Source of the DNA: QHCE01 sp041743105
GTDB taxonomy: Bacteria > Actinomycetota > Actinomycetes > Mycobacteriales > QHCE01
Reading direction: 5' to 3'
Assembly: GCA_041743105.1 (NCBI GenBank)
Contig: JBGTNI010000046.1
Span: 1-45,591 of the forward strand
DNA length: 45,591 bases
In this document: positions 1 to 9,400 of the stretch, one piece after another
Position numbering within the stretch: the first letter of the stretch is position 1
Layout of the letters: each line of letters opens with the position of its first letter
Program-made: the position numbers and the translations under genes
Notes under the pieces: model-generated
The model's input: only the letters and a program-made list of their open reading frames with translations
Told to the model about the DNA's origin: nothing
The model's database searches: none

Positions 1-204
1 GCGTTGCGCCGCGGCGCGCACGGCGGCGGCCTCGGCCGTGTCCTTGGCTGGGAGAGCGGTAGCGGTGGTGGTTGTAATGCTCACGATTGACCAGCCTGCC
101 ACAGTCGGCTGGGATCCTGCGGACAGACCCGTGAGCAGCCCCCCCAACAGTGTGGGGTCGATCAACTGCAATATCGCCCACAACGCCACGCCGGCGGCCA
201 ACAT
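1..204 (-). CDS. Partial hypothetical protein with hydrophobic N-terminus
   Basis: An open frame on the minus strand begins at the ATG at 204-202 and runs off the left edge (68 codons seen). The translation starts MLAAGVALWAILQLIDPTLL, a hydrophobic stretch that could be a membrane segment or signal anchor, then becomes Thr/Ala-rich and ends in a charged alanine-rich stretch. It lies 63 bp downstream of the TetR stop, on the same strand, so it could be co-transcribed with it. No family is recognised. The opposite-strand frame over the same bases looks less protein-like. Confidence 0.35.
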   Translation of the reverse strand, partial: MLAAGVALWAILQLIDPTLLGGLLTGLSAGSQPTVAGWSIVSITTTTATALPAKDTAEAAAVRAAAQR

Positions 205-267
205 TGAGCGACTGAGTCGGTCCCGATCGGACTCTAAGCACGAAAGCAGTGCTTGTTTCTCTCCGGC

Positions 268-864
268 TCAGCGCTGGCCCGCGGCATCGAAGATTCCCTC
301 GAGGACTTGAAGAATACGTTCGCCGGCTTGACCAGGATCGGGCTTGCCGGTATCCAGCCAGCACATGATGGCCTCGATGGCCACGGTGGTTGCCAGCCGG
401 GCAGACCAACGCGCCCACGGATCTGAGGTGGCTGTTTTGCTAATGTAGGGGTGCAGTGTGTCGGCCATGCTCGACCGCATTCGATCGATATCCGCCCGGA
501 ACTGAGGTTCTCGAGCAGCTTGGTGGAACAGTAGCCGGAATGCGGCTGGCTCGTCGGTGGCCCATCGCAACATGCCTAGGATGCTGCCCTCGTGGAGTTC
601 GCCTTGCTCAGTAGAGGCGTGGTACAGCTTTTCCGCGGCTCGGTCGATTACCGCTTGGTAGAGCTCTACCTTGGATTCGAAGTGCCGGTAAAGGATCATC
701 CGAGTTACTCCTGCGGCATGCGCAACGTCGTCAAGGCTGGTAGCCGCGAAGCCCCCGCCCTCGGTAAACGCATGTGCCGCGGCTATCAGGATTTGTTCGC
801 GACGCTTGCTTCGAGCTAGTCGCCGTGGTGCTGTCGCGTGGCTAGCTGGATCCTGTTTGGCCAT
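268..864 (-). CDS. TetR/AcrR-family transcriptional regulator
   Basis: This is a typical one-component TetR repressor. An N-terminal helix-turn-helix (RREQILIAAAHAFTEGG, then TSLDDVAHAAGVTRMILYRH) precedes an all-helical ligand-binding and dimerisation domain. The ATG at 864 is chosen because it has an AGGA element 4 nt upstream and gives 198 residues, the usual family size. An in-frame GTG at 930 would add 22 residues and is possible. The gene is divergent from the DUF418 membrane protein at 1005, and a palindrome between them is the likely operator, so the inferred role is repression of that membrane protein and perhaps of itself. The ligand is unknown. Confidence 0.88.
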   Translation of the reverse strand: MAKQDPASHATAPRRLARSKRREQILIAAAHAFTEGGGFAATSLDDVAHAAGVTRMILYRHFESKVELYQAVIDRAAEKLYHASTEQGELHEGSILGMLRWATDEPAAFRLLFHQAAREPQFRADIDRMRSSMADTLHPYISKTATSDPWARWSARLATTVAIEAIMCWLDTGKPDPGQAGERILQVLEGIFDAAGQR

Positions 865-932
865 GGCGTCCTGTTCCTGGATACGTCCGTTCGCTTCGGT
901 TCGCAGGCTTGATCGTCTCCTGTTAGGCACGC

Positions 933-989
933 TTGTTCCACTAATTTTCGTAATGTATACCTAAGTGAGTCTACATAACAGTAGACTTA
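933..989 (+). promoter_or_regulatory. Promoter and palindromic TetR-type operator
   Basis: A -35-like TTGTTC (933-938), a 17-bp spacer and a -10-like TATACC (956-961) point rightward with a predicted start near 968. A perfect 7-bp inverted repeat, AGTCTAC (968-974) and GTAGACT (981-987) with a 6-bp spacer, sits over the start point. Weaker symmetry extends outward. Position and symmetry suit binding by the divergent TetR protein. The binding assignment is inference. Confidence 0.6.
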
Positions 990-1004
990 TCATTAGGAGT
1001 ACGC

Positions 1005-2195
1005 GTGCCTGGGTCGAAGAAATCCTCTCAAGTCTGTTCAGCAGTGAGTCCTATTGACTTGTCGGAGCGCGCTATGGCTCCTGACCTGTCGCGGGGGGTG
1101 ATGCTACTGCTCATCGCGCTCGCCCACGCCCCGGCATATCTGTACGGGCGAGAGCTCGACCCTGGCGGTTACCCGGTTGATGGATCGTTCGTCGACCGGC
1201 TTGTCACAGCTTTGGAAACAATATTGGTGACTGGCCGTGCTTACCCAATGTTTGCGATGCTCCTTGGCTATGGTCTCGTCCAGTTACATACCCGACAGGC
1301 CGCTGGGGGTCGGGACCAGAACGTCATACGCAGGTTGATCCGGCGGCGCGGATGCGCGATGGTGTCGATCGGCTTCGTCCATGCCCTTCTACTATGGGCT
1401 GGAGACATCGTCGCTGCCTACGGCCTTTTAACGGTGGCCCTAGCCGGCATGATCTTTCAGTGTAGTGACCGGACACTACTTAGCGTCTCCGCGCTGTCGC
1501 TACTGATTGTCGGCGTCGGCAGCGCGGTCAGTGGGTTACCGACCTTTGACAGCCAAGAAAGTGTGCTGATCTCCACCGGTGTAACAGATCCCCTGACTGC
1601 CGTCGGGGCGCGGCTTGTCGAATGGGCACCTTCGCTGGTGCTGCAACCATTGGGTCTGCTGGGAGCTGTTCTTCTGGGCGTGTGGGCAGGCCGGCGCCGG
1701 ATGTTGGAAGAACCCCTCCGACACCGTCGAGTCTTACGCCGCATTGGCATCGCTGGTGTGGCCACGGCAGCCATCGGCGGTATGCCGATGGCCTTAATCA
1801 GCACCGAGGTCTGGTCGAACCCACCAGCTAGGGAAGCTGTAGTCGCAAGTTCACTGCACTACCTCACCGGCTATGGCGGCATTGGATATGCCGCGTTACT
1901 CGCTCTGGTCTCAATTCGCTCCTCCCGCCCAGGAGTTTTGATGACCGCATTTGCCGCCTGTGGGCAACGGTCCCTCACCTGTTATCTCGCGCAGTCCGTT
2001 GCATTCGTTGCGATTCTTGCCGCGTACGGCGGCGGTCTCGGCAATCGGATAGGTGTTGCGGCATCAGCAGTTCTGGCGCTTGTTGTCTGGGGTGTGACGG
2101 TCGGCGCGGCTGATCTGATGCGCCAGCACCAATCGCGGGGGCCGGCAGAGTCGTTGCTGCGTCGTCTGTCCTATCGCCGTGCTGATTCGTCGTGA
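1005..2195 (+). CDS. DUF418-family multi-pass membrane protein
   Basis: This 396-residue integral membrane protein has about eight to ten hydrophobic segments. Near the N-terminus it has the pattern APDLSRGVMLLLIALAH, and later an RRRG...HALLLWAGDIVAAYGLL segment, both typical of the YeiB/DUF418 family. The C-terminal half matches the DUF418 domain in layout, including CGQRSLTCYLAQS. The start is GTG with AGGAG six bases upstream. The biochemical function of the family is not established; members often sit beside TetR regulators. The gene is probably controlled by the divergent TetR through the operator at 966-989. Confidence 0.85.
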   Translation: MPGSKKSSQVCSAVSPIDLSERAMAPDLSRGVMLLLIALAHAPAYLYGRELDPGGYPVDGSFVDRLVTALETILVTGRAYPMFAMLLGYGLVQLHTRQAAGGRDQNVIRRLIRRRGCAMVSIGFVHALLLWAGDIVAAYGLLTVALAGMIFQCSDRTLLSVSALSLLIVGVGSAVSGLPTFDSQESVLISTGVTDPLTAVGARLVEWAPSLVLQPLGLLGAVLLGVWAGRRRMLEEPLRHRRVLRRIGIAGVATAAIGGMPMALISTEVWSNPPAREAVVASSLHYLTGYGGIGYAALLALVSIRSSRPGVLMTAFAACGQRSLTCYLAQSVAFVAILAAYGGGLGNRIGVAASAVLALVVWGVTVGAADLMRQHQSRGPAESLLRRLSYRRADSS

Positions 2196-2263
2196 TTCAC
2201 CGCCTTCTACATGGGTGATGAACCATGTGTGGGCGCCGAGCCAGAAGCATCGGACAATGTTCT

Positions 2264-4522
2264 TTAAGCCTTGTCCAGGTACTCGGCCTGTTCGTCATCG
2301 ACTATGCTGGCCGCCAGCTCGGCGAGACCCGGATGTGTCGACAGCTGTGGGTCGGCGGCGATCACAGCCGCGGCTTCTGTCCGAGCGGCAAGGATTAGTT
2401 CGGTGTCGCGTCGTAGCGAGAGCAGCTTGAGGCTGCGGTGCCGGCCCGACTGCGCCGCACCCAACACGTCACCTTCCCGGCGCTGCTCCATGTCCAGCTC
2501 CGCCAACGCAAATCCGTCCGTGGTGCCGGCCACGGCATCCAGTCGCTGCCGGGCGGGCGTACCCAGCTCATCGGCCGTTAACAACAAGCAGATACCGGCG
2601 GCGCTACCACGACCGATCCGGCCCCGCAGCTGATGCAGCTGCGAGACACCGAAACGCCCGGCGTCGGCGATCACCATTACGGTGGCGTTGGGCACGTCCA
2701 CGCCGACTTCGATGATGGTGGTGGCTACTAGCACATCCAACCGCCCGGCGCCGAACTCGGCCATCACGGCATCCTTGTCCTCCGACGGTAGCCTTCCGTG
2801 CAGCACTCCCAGACGCAGACCCGCTAGCGGTCCGCCGGACAACGCCTCGGCAAGCTCCAGCACCGCGGCTGGCGGGTCGAGAACGACATCATCGGCGCTG
2901 CCTGGTGGTTCCAGGGAGTCAGCCTCAGCGTCGTCACCGGCTGTGTCACCCATATCGGCCGGTCCCCCAATGCGGGGGCAGACCACATATGCCTGGTGCC
3001 CGGCGGTGACCTCTTCGCGGACGCGCTGCCAGGTGCGCTCCAACCAGGTCGGCTTCTCCGCGACTGGGACCACGCTGGTGGCGATCGGTGACCGGCCCAC
3101 GGGAAGCTCGGTGAGCGAAGAGATATCCAGATCGCCGAAGACGGTCATGGCGATGGTGCGGGGAATCGGCGTGGCGGTCATCACCAATACATGTGGGTGT
3201 CCTTTGCCAGAAACGCCGGCCTTGCCGCGCAGTGCGTCCCGCTGCTCGACGCCGAAGCGGTGCTGCTCGTCGACAACAACCAATCCCAACTCGGCCAGCT
3301 CGACGGTGTCTTGCAGTAGCGCGTGGGTTCCCACGACGATGCCAGCACCGCCGTCGCCTAGCGGGGTGGCTGCCGACGCCAGGGCGCTGCGCCGAGCGCC
3401 GGCGCTCAGCGAACCGGTGAGCAACGCCACCGATGTGGCGTCCGGTGCCGCACCCAGCTGTCCGGCACAACCCAGTGGACCGAGTAGGGCACGAATAGTG
3501 CGGGCATGCTGTGTCGCCAGCACTTCAGTGGGCGCCAGCAGCACCGCTTGTCCGCCGGCATCGACTACCTGCAGCATCGCCCGTAGCGCGACGATCGTCT
3601 TGCCGCTACCCACCTCGCCGTGTAGTAGCCGGTGCATGGGGTGCGCATCGGCTAGCTCGGTGGCGATGACGCCGCCGACCTCGGCCTGGCCTTGGGTCAG
3701 CGTGAACGGGCACGCGGCGTCGAACCGGGAGAGTAGACCATCAGCGCGCCAGGGGCGCGGCGCGGCCGCGAAACCTTCAGTTTCGGCGCGCCGCCGGGCC
3801 AGCACGAGCTGCACCGCGAGGGCTTCGTCGAAGCTCAAGCGGCGACGTGCCGCATCCCGATCGGCTAGCGAGGTGGGACGGTGCATCCCGTGCAGGGCCT
3901 GCGTCAGATCCAGCAACCCTAGACGTCGTCGGATCGGTTCGGGCACCGGATCGCCGGAAAGCTGGAGCATATCCAGAGCTATTCGCACAGCGCGCGAGAT
4001 GACCCAGCTGGCGACATCCTTGGTAGCCGGGTACACCGCTACGAGTTCACCGGCGAACTCGTCGAATGAGTCGCCGTCGGGGGACGCAGTGCCGTCTTCG
4101 TCGGCACCGGCGCCGTCGATAAACAGCCGGTAATCGGGGTGTAGCAGCTGTCGGTTGCCCCGAAAAGCACCCACCTTCCCCGCAAACATGCCCCACCGGC
4201 CCACCTGGAGCTCCCGCTCTCGCCAGGCCTGATTGAAAAACGTCAGCAGCACACTGTGACGCCCATCGCCGACGACAACTTCGGTGATGGAGCCACGTTT
4301 GGCTCGCATTGGTCGCCGGTTGACGCGGAGCACCTGCGCGGTGACCGTGACATGCTCGTCGAGCTTGAGCGCGGACAGGTCCGTACGCTCGCCACGGCTG
4401 ACATGGCGGCGGGGGTAGTGCTGCAACAAGTCGCCAACGGTGTGCAGATCCAGTTGGCTAGCCAGCAGCTTGGCGGTCTTCTCCCCCACCACCGATCGCA
4501 GGCGGGTGTGCAGGTCCGGCAT
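2264..4522 (-). CDS. recG: ATP-dependent DNA helicase RecG
   Basis: RecG is a superfamily 2 double-strand DNA translocase that regresses stalled replication forks and processes recombination intermediates. The 752-residue product has the N-terminal wedge/OB region (about residues 50-135), Walker A GEVGSGKT (about 302-309), a DEQH box (about 418-421), TATPIPRT (about 449-456) and the C-terminal helicase motif QLRGRIGRG. Length fits the family. An acidic, low-complexity insert lies between the two helicase lobes. The ATG at 4522 is preceded by a G-rich ribosome-binding-like stretch. The gene is divergent from rpmB, with 230 bp between them. Confidence 0.97.
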   Translation of the reverse strand: MPDLHTRLRSVVGEKTAKLLASQLDLHTVGDLLQHYPRRHVSRGERTDLSALKLDEHVTVTAQVLRVNRRPMRAKRGSITEVVVGDGRHSVLLTFFNQAWRERELQVGRWGMFAGKVGAFRGNRQLLHPDYRLFIDGAGADEDGTASPDGDSFDEFAGELVAVYPATKDVASWVISRAVRIALDMLQLSGDPVPEPIRRRLGLLDLTQALHGMHRPTSLADRDAARRRLSFDEALAVQLVLARRRAETEGFAAAPRPWRADGLLSRFDAACPFTLTQGQAEVGGVIATELADAHPMHRLLHGEVGSGKTIVALRAMLQVVDAGGQAVLLAPTEVLATQHARTIRALLGPLGCAGQLGAAPDATSVALLTGSLSAGARRSALASAATPLGDGGAGIVVGTHALLQDTVELAELGLVVVDEQHRFGVEQRDALRGKAGVSGKGHPHVLVMTATPIPRTIAMTVFGDLDISSLTELPVGRSPIATSVVPVAEKPTWLERTWQRVREEVTAGHQAYVVCPRIGGPADMGDTAGDDAEADSLEPPGSADDVVLDPPAAVLELAEALSGGPLAGLRLGVLHGRLPSEDKDAVMAEFGAGRLDVLVATTIIEVGVDVPNATVMVIADAGRFGVSQLHQLRGRIGRGSAAGICLLLTADELGTPARQRLDAVAGTTDGFALAELDMEQRREGDVLGAAQSGRHRSLKLLSLRRDTELILAARTEAAAVIAADPQLSTHPGLAELAASIVDDEQAEYLDKA

Positions 4523-4752
4523 TACCCCACCCCAATGACTTCATCCATGTTCAGCAGCCTAGGGCCCGGGCAACGCCGGAGACCTAGCATCCAGGGCCGG
4601 TGTGTCCCCACCGCTATAACACGGTAGCCTTGAGGTCAATGACTAATGCCTAGCCATAGAGGCACGCCGCGTACGGCCCTTGTGAACTCGCCAAGTTCTC
4701 AATGCCACATTGCCGGTGAAAATACATGTTTGTTCGAACACAGGAGTTTGTC

Positions 4753-4953
4753 GTGGCCAGCGTATGCGAGCTGTGCGGTAAGAAGCCGGGAGTCGGCATG
4801 TCGGTGTCCCACTCTCACGTCCGCACCAAGCGGCGCTGGAGGCCAAACATCCAGACCGTACGCGCTGCCGTCAAAGGTCGCCGCAGCCGCAAGGTCGACG
4901 TCTGCACCAGCTGCCTGAAGGCTGGCAAAGCCGACGCACTCAAGGTCGGCTAG
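4753..4953 (+). CDS. rpmB: 50S ribosomal protein L28
   Basis: L28 is a small protein of the large ribosomal subunit. The 66-residue product shows CELCGKKPGVG, the basic SHSHVRTKRRWRPNIQ segment and a second CxxC (CTSCLKAGK), so the four zinc-binding cysteines are present: a C+ (zinc-ribbon) paralogue. The GTG at 4753 is chosen because AGGAG lies six bases upstream (4742-4746) and the product then begins VASVCELCG as in relatives. A longer in-frame ATG at 4726 is unlikely. Because it keeps its cysteines it should not be the zinc-free stress paralogue. Confidence 0.95.
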   Translation: MASVCELCGKKPGVGMSVSHSHVRTKRRWRPNIQTVRAAVKGRRSRKVDVCTSCLKAGKADALKVG

Positions 4954-5026
4954 TACTTCCCTCTGTTGAGTTCCCATAGCTCGCTTCCTCAGATATCGAC
5001 GAATCCAAAACCGGTGCCATTGCGAT

Positions 5027-5255
5027 ATGACTCACCAGGTTACTGTGCGCCTACCCGAGAGCTTGTCGAGTTCCTCGACGAGATGGTAAGCACCGGGCGC
5101 GCTAGCAGTCGAGCCGCAGCGGTTAGCGCTGCTCTCGAGCGCGTCAACGCGAGGTTACCGCCCGCGACGCGACCAGACTTGCTGCCGACAATCGGCCGGA
5201 CGATTTCGATGGCCTGGCTGCGTTCGGGGCCCGAGCTCCGATCGACCTCGACTAA
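5027..5255 (+). pseudogene. Frameshifted ribbon-helix-helix antitoxin remnant
   Basis: Reading three frames in turn recovers one coherent antitoxin. The first frame, from the ATG at 5027, gives MTHQVTVRLPESL. The next gives VEFLDEMVSTGRASSRAAAV. The last gives RDATRLAADNRPDDFDGLAA and ends at TAA 5253-5255 after PIDLD. Two single-base deletions, near 5065 and near 5140-5150, would explain the breaks. The repaired product (about 75 residues) looks like a MazE/ParD-type RHH antitoxin with an acidic toxin-binding tail. No recognisable toxin follows: the ATG at 5255 overlaps the stop, as a toxin start would, but its frame shows no MazF or ParE features. This appears to be a dead toxin-antitoxin module. 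Confidence 0.65.
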
Positions 5256-5287
5256 TGCGTGTGCCACGTCCAACAGGACTCATACCC

Positions 5288-5324
5288 TCGACGTTTCCGT
5301 TAGATGGATGTTATCTTCCATTTA
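5288..5324 (+). promoter_or_regulatory. Promoter with palindrome before the nucleotidyltransferase gene
   Basis: TCGACG (5288-5293), a 17-bp spacer and TTATCT (5311-5316) form a plausible promoter, with start predicted at the ATG (5324), giving a leaderless mRNA. An inverted repeat ATGGA (5304-5308) / TCCAT (5317-5321), with TA/TA pairs further out, overlaps the -10. It could be the autoregulatory operator for the HTH domain of the gene it precedes. Confidence 0.5.
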
Positions 5325-5917
5325 TGCGTAGTAATCCGTCCTCGCTGTTTCCGATTTTTCGGTCACGGCATCAGGGAGAACTTCTAGCAACATTGTTGCT
5401 GCACCCAGATCGGCAATACTCGATGACTGAGTTAGCCAATCAACTTAAGGCTCCACTCACTACGGTGCAGCGAGAGGTGCAGCGCCTGATAGCGGCAGAC
5501 GTCCTAGTTCAGCAGCGGATGGGGCGATCACGGATGATAAGCGCGAATACGCGTAGCCCGTACACCACTCCGCTGACTTCTATCGCCATGCGGGTATTTG
5601 GCCCCCAGGTCGTGGTAAGAGAGGAATTCGAAGATCTCTCGGAGTTGCAAGGCCTTGCGATCTATGGGTCGTGGGCTGCGCGGTACAGCGGCGAGAATGG
5701 TCCGCCGCCCAACGACGTTGACGTGCTCGTCATCGGCGAGCCATCCCGAGTAGCCGTTTACGAAGCAGCTGACCGCGCCGAGCGACGACTAGATCTTCCG
5801 GTGAATCCGACAATAAGGACTCAGCAAGCATGGGACGAAGCGGCCGATGCGCTCACACGCGAGCTGAAGGCCGATCCGCTGGTGTGGCTAATCCGGTTAG
5901 CAGACACCTCGGTATGA
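5324..5917 (+). CDS. HTH-nucleotidyltransferase fusion (MNT-type antitoxin candidate)
   Basis: The 197-residue product joins a winged HTH (about residues 15-75; SMTELANQLKAPLTTVQREV) to a minimal nucleotidyltransferase domain (about 105-197). The catalytic signature is present as Gly115-Ser116 followed after 14 residues by Asp131-Val-Asp133. In MNT-HEPN systems the nucleotidyltransferase neutralises the HEPN toxin by AMPylation; here the HTH suggests it also represses its own promoter. The ATG at 5324 is preferred over the in-frame 5255 start because the extra 23 residues look non-conserved and the promoter lies inside them. It overlaps the next gene by ATGA, so the two are translationally coupled. 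Confidence 0.8.
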   Translation: MRSNPSSLFPIFRSRHQGELLATLLLHPDRQYSMTELANQLKAPLTTVQREVQRLIAADVLVQQRMGRSRMISANTRSPYTTPLTSIAMRVFGPQVVVREEFEDLSELQGLAIYGSWAARYSGENGPPPNDVDVLVIGEPSRVAVYEAADRAERRLDLPVNPTIRTQQAWDEAADALTRELKADPLVWLIRLADTSV

Positions 5918-6369
5918 CTGGGCACTCGCGAGGCGAGCAGACCGTGAAACAGCTGATCGACGACGGCCGACTTCAGAGAATTTCCGGTGCGGCCGCGAAC
6001 GGAACCGCATGGTTGGAGCGAGCCCGCCGGATACTTCATTCGGCTGAGGCAGTCGCCACAGACGACCCCGATAGCGCGTATGTCCTTGCCTACGACGCCG
6101 CCCGCCACGCAGGTACCGCCCTGCTTGTGCAGCAGGGCCTACGGCCGACGACGCTTGGCGGCCATTATGTCGTGGAGAAGGCCATCCGCGCCCAGTTTGG
6201 TGCGGTGTTTCAGCAATTCGGCACACTCCGACGCCGTCGCAACGAACTCGAATATCCCACGGCACCAGGAGCGGAATCGACCGCACGAGAACTGCGGGAA
6301 GCCTTCGGACTCTCCGCAGCGATCATCGACGCCGCCACGGCCATCATGCCCGAGCTTCGGACGTTCTAG
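5914..6369 (+). CDS. HEPN-domain protein (toxin partner candidate)
   Basis: The 151-residue helical protein fits the HEPN fold: YVLAYDAARHAGTALLVQQG is typical of the central helices, followed by RRRRNELEYP (about residues 106-115). HEPN ribonucleases normally have an R-x4-6-H motif; here the histidine position is Tyr114. The start at 5914 overlaps the stop of the upstream gene (ATGA). With the HTH-nucleotidyltransferase it makes a two-gene toxin-antitoxin operon of MNT-HEPN type. Whether it is an active RNase is uncertain because of the tyrosine. It is intact, unlike the antitoxin just upstream. Confidence 0.75.
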   Translation: MTGHSRGEQTVKQLIDDGRLQRISGAAANGTAWLERARRILHSAEAVATDDPDSAYVLAYDAARHAGTALLVQQGLRPTTLGGHYVVEKAIRAQFGAVFQQFGTLRRRRNELEYPTAPGAESTARELREAFGLSAAIIDAATAIMPELRTF

Positions 6370-6414
6370 CCCGCCGCCGCGGTAATTGTCGCCGCCAGCC
6401 GCCACAATGGAGGC

Positions 6415-9400
6415 GTGTCCTCGGAATCCTCAACGCAGACGCGCAGCGCACTCGATGCCTTCTCACCCGTAGCCGCGCAATGGTTTCACTCCGCCTTCGC
6501 CACACCCACCCCAGCGCAGGTCGGCGCTTGGCGCAGCATCGCGGCCGGGCAACACACGCTCGCCATAGCACCCACCGGATCGGGTAAGACCCTCGCCGCG
6601 TTCCTGTGGGCACTGGACCGCCTTGCGACAGAGCCGGCGCCAACCGTGCCGCAGCATCGATGTCGGGTGCTGTACATCTCACCGATAAAGGCACTGGCGA
6701 TCGATGTCGACCGCAACCTCCGGTCCCCGCTGGCAGGTATGCGTCAGGCCGCGCAGCGACTAGGCCTGCCGGTACCCGACATCACGGTCGGCATTCGCAC
6801 CGGCGATACGCCGCCACAGCAGCGCCACCGCTTCGCCCGCATACCGCCCGACATTCTGGTCACTACGCCGGAGTCGCTGTTCTTACTCCTCACGTCTGCC
6901 GCACGCGAATCGCTACGTGGAGTGCGCACTGTCATCGTCGACGAAATCCATGCCGTCGTCGGTACCAAACGTGGAGCCCATCTGGCCGTATCGCTCGAGC
7001 GTTTAGACGAGCTGGTGCCTGCCCCAGCGCAACGAATCGGCCTGTCCGCAACGGTACGTCCCGTGGACGAAATCGCCACGTTCCTCGCGGGTGGAAGACA
7101 CGTAAACGTGGTGGCGCCCCCACTCACCAAAACCATCGAGGTCAGCGTGGAGGTGCCGGTACCGGATTTAGCCGCCCTCGACACCGCGCACGTCACAGAC
7201 GGCGAAGACGACCACGTGGTGGGGTCGGCGGCTGGCGCCGCGCCACGCGCGTCGATCTGGCCCGCCGTCGAGCGGCGAATCCTGGACTTGGTGACGGCGC
7301 ACCGCTCGACAATCGTGTTCACCAACTCCCGACGCCTCTGCGAGCGTCTCACCGCAAGGTTAAATGAGCTGGCGGCCGAAGTAAGTACTCCCGCTGAGGC
7401 CGCAACAAGCACCGCCGAAGTAAGTGCTCCCGCTGAGGCGGGAGAAGGTCCAGCCGCCACGCCAGAGTCTGTGCTCAACAGTCCTGGTTCCCACGCCGCC
7501 TTTCCAGCCGAAGCTATCGGGCAATCCGGTGCTACAACCGGTGCGATCGCCACCGTTGCCAAAGCACATCACGGCTCTATGTCCAAAGAACAGCGATCTC
7601 TGGTGGAAGAAGAGCTCAAAGCAGGCGAGCTGCCCTGCGTAGTGGCCACCTCCAGCCTCGAGCTGGGCATCGATATGGGCGCGGTGGAGCTGGTCATTCA
7701 GGTGGAGGCACCTCCGTCGGTTGCTTCCGGCCTCCAACGGATCGGCCGGGGCGGGCACCAGGTCGGCGCGGTCTCGCGCGGGGTGATGTTTCCGAAATAT
7801 CGCGGAGACCTGATCTCGTGCGCCGTGCTGGCCGAGCGTATGGCGGCGGGGGCGATCGAGGAACTCCGCTACCCTCGCAATCCGCTCGACGTCTTAGCCC
7901 AACAGATCGTCGCCACGCTCGCCATGCAGCCCTACAGCGTCACTGAGTTAGCCGACCTGATTCGCCGCGCCGCGCCGTTCGTGGCGCTGCCGGACTCGGC
8001 GCTGTCCGCGGTCCTCGACATGCTGTCGGGCCGTTATCCCAGCGAGGAGTTCGGTGAGCTGCGGCCGCGGATCACCTGGGACCGGGGCACCGACACCCTC
8101 GTTGGCCGACCGGGTGCGCAGCGCCTCGCGGTGACCTCCGGCGGCACCATTCCCGACCGTGGTCTGTTCCTTGTCACCACACCCGGAGTCACCACACCCG
8201 GTGCGAGCACGAGCGGATCACGGGTTGGCGAGCTCGACGAGGAGATGGTTTACGAGTCGCGGGTCGGCGACAAGATTTTGCTGGGTACCTCGTCCTGGCA
8301 GATCGAAGACATTACCCACGATCGGGTCATCGTCACTCCGGCGCCCGGCCAACCGGCCAGGATGCCGTTCTGGAAAGGCGACGCACCGGGCCGGGGAGTG
8401 GAGCTGGGTAGGGCAATTGGCGCGTTTACTCGAGAACTCGGCGACGACGGCGCTGAGTCGGCGCGTCGTCGCCTCAGCGATGCGGGCTTGGACGAGTGGG
8501 CCGCCGACAACCTGCTCGCCTACCTGGCCGAGCAGCGCGAAGCCACCGGGCGGCTTCCCAGTGACCGAACCATTGTGGTTGAGCGTTTTCGGGATGAACT
8601 GGGCGATTGGCGCATCGTGCTGCACTCCCCCTTCGGGGCGCGTGTCAACGGACCGTGGGGTCTGCTGATCGCGGCCAAGCTTCGCGAGCAACTCGGTGTG
8701 CAGGTCTTCGCCGTCAGCGCCGACGACGGGATCGTGCTGCGAATTCCCGATGCGCTCGATGAAAGCGGTGCCGAGATACTGCCCGAGGTGGCTGACCTAG
8801 TCTGCGAACCCGACGAGGTGGAGCAGCTGGTGCTCGCTGAGCTAGGTCATTCGGCGCTGTTCGCGGCGCGGTTTCGAGAATGCGCGGCCCGCTCGCTGCT
8901 GCTGCCACGCCGCGATCCGGGACGACGTAGTCCGCTGTGGCAGCAACGCCAACGCGCAGCACAGTTACTCACGGTGGCCAGTAAGTATGAGCAGTTCCCG
9001 GTGCTACTGGAGACCATGCGGGAGTGTGCGGTAGATGTCTACGACACCGCCGGACTTGCCGCGCTGATGACCGAGCTGGCCTCACAGCGAGTACGCATTG
9101 TGGAGGTCACCACGCCGGCGCCATCGCCCTTCGCGCGCAGCCTGCTGTTCGGCTATGTCGGCATGTTCCTGTACGAATCCGATACTCCGCTGGCAGAACG
9201 GCGGGCTGCAGCGCTCTCGCTGGATACCACCCTGCTTGCCGAACTGCTGGGCTCAGAGGCAATCTCGGAACTTCTCGATCCCGATGTACTGGCCGAGCTG
9301 GAGGCGGTACTACAGCGCATCGCACCAGACCGCCGTGCACGAGACGTCGAATCCACGGCCGACCTGCTCCGCTTCTTGGGTGACCTTACCTCTGAGGAAG

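Noticed and set aside
38..310. 90-codon plus-strand frame at the left edge
   Set aside because: Overlaps the end of the TetR gene on the other strand, and its product is less protein-like than the minus-strand partial frame.
2682..4133. 483-codon plus-strand open frame opposite recG
   Set aside because: Its product is a Ser/Pro/Ala/Thr-rich string typical of the antisense of high-GC genes, while the minus strand encodes a complete RecG.
4966..5331. 121-codon frame as an intact gene
   Set aside because: Only its middle part resembles the antitoxin; the start and end lie in other frames, so it is better read as a frameshifted remnant.
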